The notes: generated by a model not told the origin, from the sequence alone. Positions 1 to 6,683 are shown, counted from the first letter of the stretch. The stretch is 6,926 nucleotides of DNA from Fidelibacterota bacterium (GCA_030596225.1 JAUVKO010000113.1:1-6926); one strand, 5' to 3'. Numbers and translations are program-made.

Positions 1-785
1 CCTGGCTTTAACAAGATATCTGAATATTCAGGAGCTGGGATATATCCTCCGTAATAATACCTGATATAAGTGTTTTCTGCCAAAGCAGAGGGAGGTCCAC
101 GGTCGCCAAAGCCTTCATCGAAATAGCCGGCTTGCCAGGACCATTCAAATTCAGCGATCATTGATCCGGATTCCCGTAATATGACAGACACCATGCTTGA
201 ATCATGTATCTGAGGCAAAATCTCTATATAATCATCGATATGAGGTTCACCCGGGTCAGGAATCCCATTCCCCCGGCCTTCATATTCACCATTGGGACCC
301 GGTTGTTTTATCCCAACGTCATCATTTAGAGGTTCATCCTCATCCCACACACCGTTATTATTCAGATCGGAATAAGATACCCAATCCCCGTTATCGTCGA
401 TCCCATTGTACAGAGAAGTATCAGTGATTAGAATTGTGTTATCCACGCGGATCACTGACTGTGAAAAATCAGTTGAATTAAGCATTCCCTCAATGCGCAA
501 TTCCTGTTCATAATTCTTAAAATCATCCTTAAAATCTGCAATGCTCAGTTCTTCAGTGCAAGATTGTAGATAGAGTAAGGAAAAGGGAATGAGAAATAAT
601 TTTAAGGACAATTGTTTTGTGTTCTTACAATTTTCTCGTCTTTGCGAGAATATTGAGCTTGTCGAAATGGACGAAGCAATCTCATACTCGAGATCGCCGC
701 GCGTCTTATTGACGCTCGCGAAGACAGAATGGATGGTTCTTATGAAGGCTAGCAGATAGTTATGTTTTTTAAAATCAATATTCAT
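1..785 (-). CDS. Lipoprotein downstream of TonB receptor, C-terminus cut by window edge; DUF4249-like by context
   Basis: The frame is open from ATG 785 to the window edge: 261 codons, with the C-terminus missing. ATG 785 is chosen because AGGTGA (796-791) lies 5 nt upstream and overlaps the receptor stop, so translation is probably coupled; ATG 791 has no spacing to it. Residues 61-76 (LKLFLIPFSLLYLQSC) form a lipoprotein signal ending in an L-Q-S-C lipobox, with Cys76 as the likely lipidated residue. This is oddly far from the start, because residues about 21-50 are encoded by a palindromic repeat. A TTG at 611 would give a normal 17-residue signal, but no Shine-Dalgarno is seen before it. 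Residues 140-151 match a 12-residue EF-hand-like loop (D, N, N, G, V, D, E at positions 1, 3, 5, 6, 7, 9, 12), and 169-180 hold a second, degenerate loop. Position after a TonB receptor and the opening after Cys76 (YEQELRIEGML) resemble the DUF4249 lipoproteins of FCB bacteria. That family call is tentative. It is likely an outer-membrane partner of the receptor. Confidence 0.78.
   Translation of the reverse strand, partial: MNIDFKKHNYLLAFIRTIHSVFASVNKTRGDLEYEIASSISTSSIFSQRRENCKNTKQLSLKLFLIPFSLLYLQSCTEELSIADFKDDFKNYEQELRIEGMLNSTDFSQSVIRVDNTILITDTSLYNGIDDNGDWVSYSDLNNNGVWDEDEPLNDDVGIKQPGPNGEYEGRGNGIPDPGEPHIDDYIEILPQIHDSSMVSVILRESGSMIAEFEWSWQAGYFDEGFGDRGPPSALAENTYIRYYYGGYIPAPEYSDILLKP
635..729. 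repeat. Palindromic dispersed-type repeat inside the lipoprotein frame
   Basis: The outer arms GTCTTTGCGAG (638-648) and CTCGCGAAGAC (715-725) are inverted, matching at 10 of 11 positions. The pairing can extend outward through TTCT/AGAA with a one-base bulge. The inner arms GCAATCTC (676-683) and GAGATCGC (690-697) are inverted around a 6-nt loop, with one mismatch that becomes a G-U pair in minus-strand RNA. The words GCAATCTC and TTGCGAG resemble a palindromic repeat family scattered through intergenic regions of many bacterial genomes (from memory, not searched). It encodes about residues 21-50 of the lipoprotein without a stop. The exact ends are uncertain. GTTCTTA occurs on both sides (621-627 and 736-742). 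Confidence 0.7.
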
Positions 786-790
786 ATTCA

Positions 791-796
791 TCACCT
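791..796 (-). promoter_or_regulatory. Shine-Dalgarno of the lipoprotein gene, overlapping the receptor stop
   Basis: AGGTGA on the minus strand lies 5 nt before ATG 785 and shares bases with the TAG stop of the TonB receptor (797-795). It decides the start of the lipoprotein and implies translational coupling of the two genes. Confidence 0.7.
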
Positions 797-3158
797 ATAG
801 TTTGAATTCCACGCCAAAAGAAGGGAAGATCGGAAACATACCTATTGCCTCCACCGTTCCTTCTGCGAGATCCCAATTATAGAAAAAGGTATTAAAATGA
901 TTGGTGGCATTAATCACCTGAATTTTGAATAAGCCATCTATCCCGAAGGGAGTGATCTCACGGGAATAACTCACATCTATTCTGAAATAATCAGGATAGC
1001 GGGCCGAATTGCGGAAACCTTTCAGCTCTGCGAGATTAGCATAGGGGTTTGCCAGATTGGACCCGAAAGATCCGTTTTGAGTATAGACATAGCCCACGGT
1101 TGGAGTATAAAGATTCGAGCTGCTGTTGCTCAGGGTGATGCCGAATGAATTTTTTGCATTCATAGCATAATTGAGAACGAGATTTACAGAATGAGGTTGA
1201 TCGTACTTGGAACTATAGATCTCTCCATCACTTTCGATCACCAGCCCATCCCCGTTGAAGTCAAACTCCTGGCGACTTTTCATATAGGAATATCCCAGCC
1301 AGCCACTCAGTTTGCCGCTATTCTTCTTCAATAGAACCTCTGTCCCGTATATCTCAGCTGTTCCTTCTGTATAATCATCGTCAGGGTCACTAAAATCCTG
1401 ATTGGGGTTGATCACCAAAGTATTTGAATAAGGTTTATAATATCCTTCCAAGCTAGCAAACCAGCCATCACCCAACCATTGTTCCAAACCCAGTATATAA
1501 TGCTGGACTGACTTCGCCTTATAGTTTGCCGGGATAGGATTCCAAAAATCTACAATACTGAGAATGGCATCTTCATCCTGGGAAGTAAATAAGAATTGGT
1601 TGTACTTACCCCAGGCACCTTTTAGCGCCAGATCTGTTGAAAGCAGGTACTTAAATCCCAGGCGCGGTTCATAATACAGGTCTTCATGGGCAGAATATTT
1701 TGAAACACGCATCCCGGCCTGAAACATAATAACCGGGTTGGGCTGCCAGCGTTCCTGGAGAATTCCACTGTAGATTTTATTTGATTCACTTTCATCCAAC
1801 ATGCTCTGTTCCCCAACATCAAGATTGAAGTCTATCCCTAAATCTTTGATCTCTAATCCAGTAGTAATCGTATGCTCAGATGAGATGAACCAATCCAGAT
1901 TCTCCTTGAGGGTCCAATCATCAATTTTATTAACTACGATAAAACTGATGGATGCTGCCTGCCCGGATGTATCAGTAGCGGTCAGTTCCATATTTACATC
2001 GAACTCATAAACTGTATTCGCAAAAGAGAGGGTTGACACGAATCTTGAGTTTGGGACCCAGCGCCATTCTACGCTATTGGTGGTGTTGCCCCAATCCCAA
2101 TTGAAATTCACTTCTGTATCAGAGCGACCCACTTCAAAAAATATGCGATCCTGCCCTGCATAGTGAGAGAAGGAAAGACGATTGGTCGGATTAATATTCT
2201 GGATGATCTTGCCCTGGACATCGTAGAAGTAATATTTCCATTCCATAGGTTCATCCTTGTACCAATAGTACAAACGCGCAATCTGGTCAAAATAGGTACG
2301 CCTGCCGGATAACATCCACGAACCTTTGTATAGCGGACCTTCAGCTAATAATTTTGAGCTAAGCAAATTTACTTCACCATGCACTTGACTGACATCAAAG
2401 AATTCACCTAACTTTTTGCCGCTAAAAAGTTTATTCTTTCTTGAGTCACCTTCGCGTCCCGTAATACTTAGAACAGAAGAAATTCGATTCCCGTAATAAG
2501 CCGGAAAACCTCCTGCAAGGAACTCGGCATCGGCGATGGCATCTGCATTAAACGTTGAGAAAACACCTCCCAGATGGAAGGGGTTATAAATTTCAATCCC
2601 ATCCAGCATGATCAGGTTTTCATCCGGGCTACCCCCCCGGACTACCAATGCTGATGAAAAATCGCTGGAAGATTGCACCCCTGGCAACAATTGCAAGGTT
2701 CTAAAGATATCAGCTTCAACAAAGGCCGGCATGGTCTTCACATCCCGCATGCTCAGGCTAACTGAGCTTACTTCGATCTCTTTTTCGAAACGTTGACGAT
2801 CACCGGTTACGATGACCTCCTCCCCCTCAATTGAAGCAGGATTTATTTCAAAATCATGCCGTTCTTCCAGACCGGATATCACGGTGATCTCTTTCTCTGT
2901 CCGATCATAGCCCATCATCAGAATCTGCAGCATGTATTTCCCTGGAGGGATATTGGTAACGATATAGTATCCCGAATTATCAGAAGCTGCACCAATTCCT
3001 GTATTTTTCAGACTTACATTGGCATAGAGTAATGGTTCACCCGTTTCAGCATCCCGCAGGAAACCATTGATGCGACCATACTTACTTTGGCTAAAACCCG
3101 ATGTCGTCATCAGAAGGACACTGAGTGTGAGAGATAGGTATGGGAGGATATTTTTCAT
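795..3158 (-). CDS. TonB-dependent outer-membrane receptor with N-terminal carboxypeptidase-regulatory-like domain
   Basis: This 787-residue protein is a predicted outer-membrane, TonB-energised importer or surface-substrate receptor; the substrate cannot be read from the sequence. Residues 1-24 are a signal peptide. Residues about 28-105 form a carboxypeptidase-regulatory-like beta-sandwich (GxxxDAETGEPLxxANVxL, then NIPPGKY). A TonB-box-like EEVIVTG lies at 113-119. Residues about 125-235 are the plug, with RGGSPDENLIMLDGIEIYNP at 174-193. The rest is a 22-strand-type barrel ending in FGVEFKL. There is no STN domain, so this is not a FecA-type signalling receptor. Start ATG 3158 gives the signal peptide at once, although no good Shine-Dalgarno precedes it. 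The response-regulator gene ends 70 bp upstream and the lipoprotein gene starts 9 nt past its stop. It may be read both from the kinase operon and from its own ECF-like promoter (3187-3214). The frame is intact. Confidence 0.95.
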   Translation of the reverse strand: MKNILPYLSLTLSVLLMTTSGFSQSKYGRINGFLRDAETGEPLLYANVSLKNTGIGAASDNSGYYIVTNIPPGKYMLQILMMGYDRTEKEITVISGLEERHDFEINPASIEGEEVIVTGDRQRFEKEIEVSSVSLSMRDVKTMPAFVEADIFRTLQLLPGVQSSSDFSSALVVRGGSPDENLIMLDGIEIYNPFHLGGVFSTFNADAIADAEFLAGGFPAYYGNRISSVLSITGREGDSRKNKLFSGKKLGEFFDVSQVHGEVNLLSSKLLAEGPLYKGSWMLSGRRTYFDQIARLYYWYKDEPMEWKYYFYDVQGKIIQNINPTNRLSFSHYAGQDRIFFEVGRSDTEVNFNWDWGNTTNSVEWRWVPNSRFVSTLSFANTVYEFDVNMELTATDTSGQAASISFIVVNKIDDWTLKENLDWFISSEHTITTGLEIKDLGIDFNLDVGEQSMLDESESNKIYSGILQERWQPNPVIMFQAGMRVSKYSAHEDLYYEPRLGFKYLLSTDLALKGAWGKYNQFLFTSQDEDAILSIVDFWNPIPANYKAKSVQHYILGLEQWLGDGWFASLEGYYKPYSNTLVINPNQDFSDPDDDYTEGTAEIYGTEVLLKKNSGKLSGWLGYSYMKSRQEFDFNGDGLVIESDGEIYSSKYDQPHSVNLVLNYAMNAKNSFGITLSNSSSNLYTPTVGYVYTQNGSFGSNLANPYANLAELKGFRNSARYPDYFRIDVSYSREITPFGIDGLFKIQVINATNHFNTFFYNWDLAEGTVEAIGMFPIFPSFGVEFKL

Positions 3159-3186
3159 GCGCTTAATAAAGTTTTCTTTTGGGGGA

Positions 3187-3214
3187 TTAGACGATTCTCT
3201 AGTAGAAATGTTAA
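3187..3214 (-). promoter_or_regulatory. Possible ECF-type promoter before the TonB receptor gene
   Basis: On the minus strand, TTAACA (3214-3209) is followed after 16 bp by GTCTAA (3192-3187), 28 bp before the receptor ATG. It shares the word AACATTTCT (3212-3204) and the GTCTAA box with the promoter proposed for the ECF sigma gene (5711-5739). The spacer is one base shorter and the first two bases of the -35 box differ, so this is a weaker match than the pair in the 5589-5756 region. Confidence 0.4.
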
Positions 3215-3228
3215 GGTTTGATCATAGA

Positions 3229-3966
3229 TCATCCCATATGAGATTTTATAATCTCCATAAATCCGCCTCGAAAATTTCCACCAATGGGAATCGACTTCGA
3301 ACGGAGGAATATCATATTGCCACTGATGGAATTGATTTTACTTAAGTTTATAATAAATGACTTATGAACCCGATAGAAGTGATTTTCTTCCAACAGTGCC
3401 ATTGTTTTTTTCATAGAAAGGTGGCTAAGGTACTTATTGGAGCTAGTGACTACTTGAACGTAATCACCTACTGCCTCAACGTAGTCTATATCTTTGACCT
3501 CGATGCGAATCATCTCACCCTCATGCTTTAAGAATATAAAACCGGGGTCAGATTTAGACCCACTCATGCCAGCAGGATGATCATTTGATCTCTGAGTAAG
3601 TCGCTCATGGACTTTGTTCAGAGCCTGGATAAAGCGAGGTAGGGAAAAGGGCTTATGCAGATAGTCCACCACATTCATCTCAAAGCCTTCGACGGCATAC
3701 TCGCGATAGGCAGTTGTAATAATTACCAAAGGTGGATCTGTCAAAGACTCCAGCATTTTCAGACCACTTAATTTAGGCATATTAATATCCAGAAATATGA
3801 GTTGAGGCTCGTGTTCTCTAATAGCTTCCATGGCCTCAAAAGCATTCTTACATTCAGCTGCAATCTCATATCCTGAGAGGTCACTAAGATATTTTGCAAC
3901 AACGCGTCTCGCCGGTGCTTCATCATCAACGATTAGACAGCGGATCATTTTTTCTGGTGAACTCAT
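3229..3966 (-). CDS. LytTR-family response regulator
   Basis: This 245-residue cytoplasmic transcription regulator is phosphorylated by the adjacent kinase. The receiver domain spans residues about 8-123. Its acidic pair is D14/D15, the phospho-acceptor is D60 (FLDINMP), the conserved Thr is T85 and the Lys is K105 (KPF). A linker (about 124-142) leads to a LytTR DNA-binding domain (about 143-240) with the family's YVEAVGDYVQV and FYRVHKSFIINL stretches. All receiver catalytic residues are present. Start ATG 3966 overlaps the kinase stop as ATGA, which implies translational coupling; M7 is a possible alternative start. The order kinase, regulator, TonB receptor, lipoprotein suggests that the receptor pair is a target, but no clear paired LytTR sites were found in the 70-bp gap before the receptor gene. 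Confidence 0.95.
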   Translation of the reverse strand: MSSPEKMIRCLIVDDEAPARRVVAKYLSDLSGYEIAAECKNAFEAMEAIREHEPQLIFLDINMPKLSGLKMLESLTDPPLVIITTAYREYAVEGFEMNVVDYLHKPFSLPRFIQALNKVHERLTQRSNDHPAGMSGSKSDPGFIFLKHEGEMIRIEVKDIDYVEAVGDYVQVVTSSNKYLSHLSMKKTMALLEENHFYRVHKSFIINLSKINSISGNMIFLRSKSIPIGGNFRGGFMEIIKSHMG

Positions 3967-5054
3967 GTTTTAATGTTCTCCAATTGGATCTCTAGTTTTA
4001 CGACGTATTGATTTGCACCTTCATCAATGCTAAGCTCATGTCTACTGGGATATAGGAGTTTGAGTCGCTTCCTGACATTCTCTAATCCAATCCCACCGAT
4101 TTTTTCAGGTAAATCATTAAGATCATGATCATCCCGCAAGTTTGTGCATTCAAAATGGAGCAAGCCCGAATCGTTTACTTCCATCTTGAGGTGAATAAAC
4201 TGGTGTTGACCTTGCACATTGGCTCCGTGCTTGAAAGCATTTTCCAAAAAGGGTACAAACAACAGGGGGGCAACCCGATAGTCCGCTGGATTGCCAGTAA
4301 ACTCCAGATGTATCTCCAGTGAGTCTTCGACTCTTAATTTCTCTAATTCTACGTAATTGTGGATGAAATCAATTTCCTTCTGTAGGTCAACCTGATCCTC
4401 CTGACATTCATAAATGATGTAGTTCATTAATTCGGATAGTTTGAGGATCATCTCCGGTGTCTTTTCGGATTTGAACAGACTATAGGAATAGATATTATTT
4501 AGCGTATTAAATAAAAAATGAGGATTGATCTGGGCTTTCAGCGAATTTAATTCGGCTTGAAGACGATTACTTTCGATCTCGGTCACAGACAGAGCAATTT
4601 CATTGAGTCTATTGTTCTCACGTACAAAATGGAAAAATGAAGTAAGACTGACAAAAATCATCTGCATGGTCATGTAAGCAGGGAAGAACATCCAGCGATT
4701 AGGATGGGGTCCACGTCCAATATTTTCAAATACAGATCCAAATATATTAAAGACCAGGTAAAGCAATAAAGCATTAAGCAGAGTTATCCCAAGCAAAGAA
4801 ACAATATATATAACATACCGCTTGGCACTGAGATATCTGGGGAGTAGGATATTAAGGTTAAAATATACTGCACTGGCCACACCACTGAAGGGTACGATTT
4901 CAAAGAGCATTGTCTTCCATGAGAGGATAATGTCCTCATTCCGGATAGTCCTGAACAAGGCAAATAATGCGATCAGGGCAATCCAGAACGTCAGGTGCTG
5001 AACCCAGGTTTTTTTTAACAGTAATTTAAATTTATTAAGCAGTTTCATTTGCAT
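3963..5054 (-). CDS. LytS/YehU-type membrane sensor histidine kinase
   Basis: This kinase is the partner of the overlapping LytTR regulator. From ATG 5054 it has 363 residues. There are four membrane helices, at about 20-35, 53-72, 79-105 and 123-144, with no sizeable extracytoplasmic sensor domain. A short coiled coil (about 145-172) leads to the His_kinase domain (PF06580 type), with phospho-acceptor H179 in QINPHFLFNTLNNIYS. The ATPase domain shows the N-box (PLLFVPFLENAFKHG, N272) and the G-box (GGIGLENVRKRL, about 320). The frame stays open to an ATG at 5195, but that start lies inside the upstream gene's terminator hairpin. The residues it would add (MGPLTFFCLMTCFSF...) resemble nothing in the family. 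ATG 5054 or 5048 is therefore preferred, although neither has a clear Shine-Dalgarno. The signal is probably sensed in or at the membrane. Confidence 0.93.
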   Translation of the reverse strand: MQMKLLNKFKLLLKKTWVQHLTFWIALIALFALFRTIRNEDIILSWKTMLFEIVPFSGVASAVYFNLNILLPRYLSAKRYVIYIVSLLGITLLNALLLYLVFNIFGSVFENIGRGPHPNRWMFFPAYMTMQMIFVSLTSFFHFVRENNRLNEIALSVTEIESNRLQAELNSLKAQINPHFLFNTLNNIYSYSLFKSEKTPEMILKLSELMNYIIYECQEDQVDLQKEIDFIHNYVELEKLRVEDSLEIHLEFTGNPADYRVAPLLFVPFLENAFKHGANVQGQHQFIHLKMEVNDSGLLHFECTNLRDDHDLNDLPEKIGGIGLENVRKRLKLLYPSRHELSIDEGANQYVVKLEIQLENIKT

Positions 5055-5173
5055 GACGCATAATGTAATTAATGCGGAAGCTGTTGGAGGGTGATTTCGA
5101 GAAACTGCCCTTTTTACTGGATAAACACAGCTAAGTTTTAGACAAAGCCTAAAAGAAAAGCATGTCATTAAAC

Positions 5174-5201
5174 AAAAAAAGGTGAGCGGACCCACCTTTT
5201 T
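5174..5201 (-). terminator. Rho-independent terminator of the DUF6249-like gene
   Basis: AAAAAGGTG (5176-5184) pairs with CACCTTTTT (5193-5201) around an 8-nt loop. On the minus strand the hairpin ends in seven T, 37-64 nt past the stop at 5238. The A and T flanks make it potentially bidirectional. It separates the DUF6249-like gene from the kinase operon and rules out the longest kinase start at 5195. Confidence 0.85.
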
Positions 5202-5237
5202 CCTATCATTATGAAAACGGAATATTTTCGATAAGGA

Positions 5238-5588
5238 TTAGTCTTCTTTAGAGTTCTCCTCTGCTTGCCCCTCAAGGCGATGCACGATCAGATATGAAAC
5301 ACCCACTGCAACAGGGACTAGCCCCCAGATCCACATTCCACTGGGTGTATGATCTGGCATTGCACTAGCCATTGCCAGAGTCATCACAAGTCCTAACAAG
5401 GTCCACACCAAACCCGGCAGAAGTCGATTTCTCTTTTTGTCGGGAAATTTCACTTCAACGCCTTTCTCAATGGCAGCAATTATTTCCAGACTTTCCAAGC
5501 GTCGTTTCTGATACTGCATTATCAAAGCAACAGCAATAACCACTCCTGTCATTATAAATAGGGTAATGGGGATATATGCTTCATGCAT
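5238..5588 (-). CDS. Small three-helix membrane protein, DUF6249-like
   Basis: This 116-residue inner-membrane protein has one helix at the N-terminus (about 5-24), a basic cytoplasmic stretch with the signature EIIAAIEKGVEV (35-46) and KKRNR, then two more helices (about 56-75 and 85-103) and an acidic tail (EENSKED). The layout and the A-A-I-E-K-G stretch resemble DUF6249 proteins, whose biochemical role is unknown to me. The family call is from memory. Start ATG 5588 has AGGAGG 8 nt upstream (5602-5597). It is divergent from the ECF sigma gene and carries the same promoter type. That, with its membrane location, suggests a role in the sigma circuit or as one of its targets. A terminator follows, so it is a single-gene unit. 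Confidence 0.85.
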   Translation of the reverse strand: MHEAYIPITLFIMTGVVIAVALIMQYQKRRLESLEIIAAIEKGVEVKFPDKKRNRLLPGLVWTLLGLVMTLAMASAMPDHTPSGMWIWGLVPVAVGVSYLIVHRLEGQAEENSKED

Positions 5589-5596
5589 TATGGGTT

Positions 5597-5602
5597 CCTC
5601 CT
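5597..5602 (-). promoter_or_regulatory. Strong Shine-Dalgarno of the DUF6249-like gene
   Basis: A full AGGAGG lies 8 nt before ATG 5588. It fixes the start and shows that this organism uses Shine-Dalgarno initiation. Confidence 0.8.
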
Positions 5603-5634
5603 TCTTTTAATAAATCATTTATCCTATCATGATG

Positions 5635-5663
5635 TTTGACACCATTATGCCAAATATTGTTGC
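5635..5663 (-). promoter_or_regulatory. ECF-type promoter of the DUF6249-like gene
   Basis: On the minus strand, GCAACA (5663-5658), a 17-bp spacer and GTCAAA (5640-5635) continue as GTCAAACAT and GATAGG. The same -35 word, the same spacer length and nearly the same -10 region precede the ECF sigma gene on the other strand. An AAC-type -35 and a GTC-type -10 at this distance fit known ECF promoters such as those of sigma-E. The predicted leader to ATG 5588 is about 40 nt. Confidence 0.65.
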
Positions 5664-5665
5664 AG

Positions 5666-5707
5666 TGATTTCATAAAAATCATGAATTAGCTTATATTTT
5701 TCATAAG
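5666..5707. promoter_or_regulatory. AT-rich inverted repeats between the two divergent promoters
   Basis: Between the two -35 boxes lie TGATTT-N5-AAATCA (5666-5682) and CTTAT-N7-ATAAG (5691-5707). TTTCATAA also occurs twice with a 30-bp offset (5669 and 5699), about three helical turns. These could be a regulator site or only AT-rich upstream sequence. Confidence 0.3.
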
Positions 5708-5710
5708 AAC

Positions 5711-5739
5711 GCAACATTTCTGCTCATTAAATTGTCTAA
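5711..5739 (+). promoter_or_regulatory. ECF-type promoter of the sigma gene (probable autoregulation)
   Basis: GCAACA (5711-5716), a 17-bp spacer and GTCTAA (5734-5739) continue as GTCTAACAT and GATAGG. It matches the divergent promoter at 5663-5635 in word and spacing. The -10 is only about 18 nt before ATG 5757, so the leader is very short and the downstream GATAGGAG also serves as the ribosome-binding site (AGGAG, 5748-5752). Confidence 0.65.
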
Positions 5740-5756
5740 CATTTGATAGGAGTTCT

Positions 5757-6293
5757 ATGTTCAAAGGTAAGCAGGAAAAATCGGACGCTATATTCAAATT
5801 CTTGGTAAAAGAGCATGGTGATCGAATATATAATCTTGCCTTGATGAAGTCGAATCAAGTTATCCTGGCTGAAGATATTACCCAAGAAACATTCATTAGA
5901 GTATACAAGGGCTTAAGTAATTTCCGTCATGAAGCGCAGCTTGGAACCTGGGTATATAGAATAGCACTCAATGTTTGTCATACTTTCCTAAAAAAGGAAT
6001 CTTTGATCTCAAAGCCTTTAAGATCGTTTGAAGGAGATGGGGAACCTGTAATTTTAGATGAATTCAGCAATACCGAAGATGTTTTTTTAGCGGAATCAAA
6101 CAAACAGCTTATCAGAAGCGCAATCGCAGCACTCCCACCAAAGCAATCCGATGTAATCACCCTCTATTATCTCAAGGAATTCCAATATTCGGAGGTAGCC
6201 GAGATTATGGATATCCCCATTAATACCGTTAAATCACATCTTCGCCGGGCTAAAGAGAACCTGCGTAGACTAATACCGGAGGTCGAGAGATGA
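5757..6293 (+). CDS. ECF (sigma-70 family group 4) RNA polymerase sigma factor
   Basis: This 178-residue cytoplasmic sigma factor has the usual ECF length. Region 2 covers about residues 14-80, with AEDITQETFIRVYKGL (38-53) and GTWVYRIALNVC (63-74). A linker (about 81-112) precedes region 4 (about 115-173), whose helix-turn-helix is YSEVAEIMDIPINTVKSHLRRAKENL (144-169), after LPPKQ (126-130). No extra C-terminal domain is present. AGGAG (5748-5752) lies 4 nt before ATG 5757. The stop overlaps the next gene's start as ATGA, which is typical of sigma and anti-sigma pairs. The promoter in front of it matches that of the divergent DUF6249-like gene, which points to positive autoregulation. Confidence 0.95.
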   Translation: MFKGKQEKSDAIFKFLVKEHGDRIYNLALMKSNQVILAEDITQETFIRVYKGLSNFRHEAQLGTWVYRIALNVCHTFLKKESLISKPLRSFEGDGEPVILDEFSNTEDVFLAESNKQLIRSAIAALPPKQSDVITLYYLKEFQYSEVAEIMDIPINTVKSHLRRAKENLRRLIPEVER

Positions 6294-6670
6294 GACCACA
6301 AAGAATCAAAACGCAAGATCGAATTGATGATTTACTCGCCGAGAGCTGGGAAGCACCCACACATCAGCTTGAACAGCGACTCAATGATATTCCAGGTCAA
6401 TTCCGCCTGGTTGAAACAAGGAAGTATGAACGATATGTTTTCTTATTAAACATCATCATTACCAGTTGGGGACTAGGATCAATCATTCTCTTCAGAGGAT
6501 TTCTAGAAAAATGGCTATCAAATCTTGCATCTGAATTGATTACATTCAATCTTAGCCTCGGAGGCTGGGGGTATCAGCCGCTTTTCATCTTCCTAGCTCT
6601 TGGGTGTATAGGCTTTGGAGTATGGTGGTTGGAAATGGAGAAACCACCTCCAACCAGGTTCGAACTTTAG
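6290..6670 (+). CDS. Two-helix membrane protein coupled to the ECF sigma factor; possible anti-sigma factor
   Basis: I do not recognise a named family in this 126-residue protein. A soluble N-terminal part of about 46 residues (DDLLAESWEAPTHQLEQRLNDIP, charged and helix-prone, with a W-x-x-P) is followed by helices at about 48-68 and 96-114 and a short basic or proline-rich tail. Its start overlaps the sigma stop as ATGA, so the two are translated together. A membrane protein with a cytoplasmic N-terminus directly behind an ECF sigma gene is most often its anti-sigma factor. Against that, there is no zinc-binding H-x-x-x-C-x-x-C motif, the only Cys (C106) is inside the second helix, and there is no periplasmic sensor domain beyond the roughly 27-residue loop. 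A strong terminator follows. Existence as a gene is firm; function is inference. Confidence 0.82.
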   Translation: MRPQRIKTQDRIDDLLAESWEAPTHQLEQRLNDIPGQFRLVETRKYERYVFLLNIIITSWGLGSIILFRGFLEKWLSNLASELITFNLSLGGWGYQPLFIFLALGCIGFGVWWLEMEKPPPTRFEL

Positions 6671-6683
6671 ACTAACTTTAAGT

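Noticed and set aside
197..427. Plus-strand open frame of 76 residues
   Set aside because: It lies antisense to the lipoprotein gene, is rich in His, Pro and Arg as expected of a shadow frame, and has no ribosome-binding site.
3187..3228. LytTR binding repeats or a terminator between the regulator and receptor genes
   Set aside because: No paired LytTR-type direct repeats and no stable hairpin with a T run are visible. Only short GATC-type symmetry occurs (GATCTATGATC).
5138..5143. GTCTAA on the minus strand before the kinase, as another ECF -10 box
   Set aside because: No AAC-type -35 lies 16-17 bp upstream. The nearest candidate (TGACAT) is mis-spaced and mismatched.
5055..5195. Longer kinase N-terminus starting at ATG 5195
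   Set aside because: The start lies inside the upstream gene's terminator hairpin, has no ribosome-binding site, and adds residues unlike the family ahead of a normal MKLLNKFK start.
795..6670. A FecI-FecR-FecA cell-surface signalling system
   Set aside because: The receptor lacks the N-terminal STN signalling domain and the sigma partner lacks FecR features. The genes are also divergent and separated by other units.
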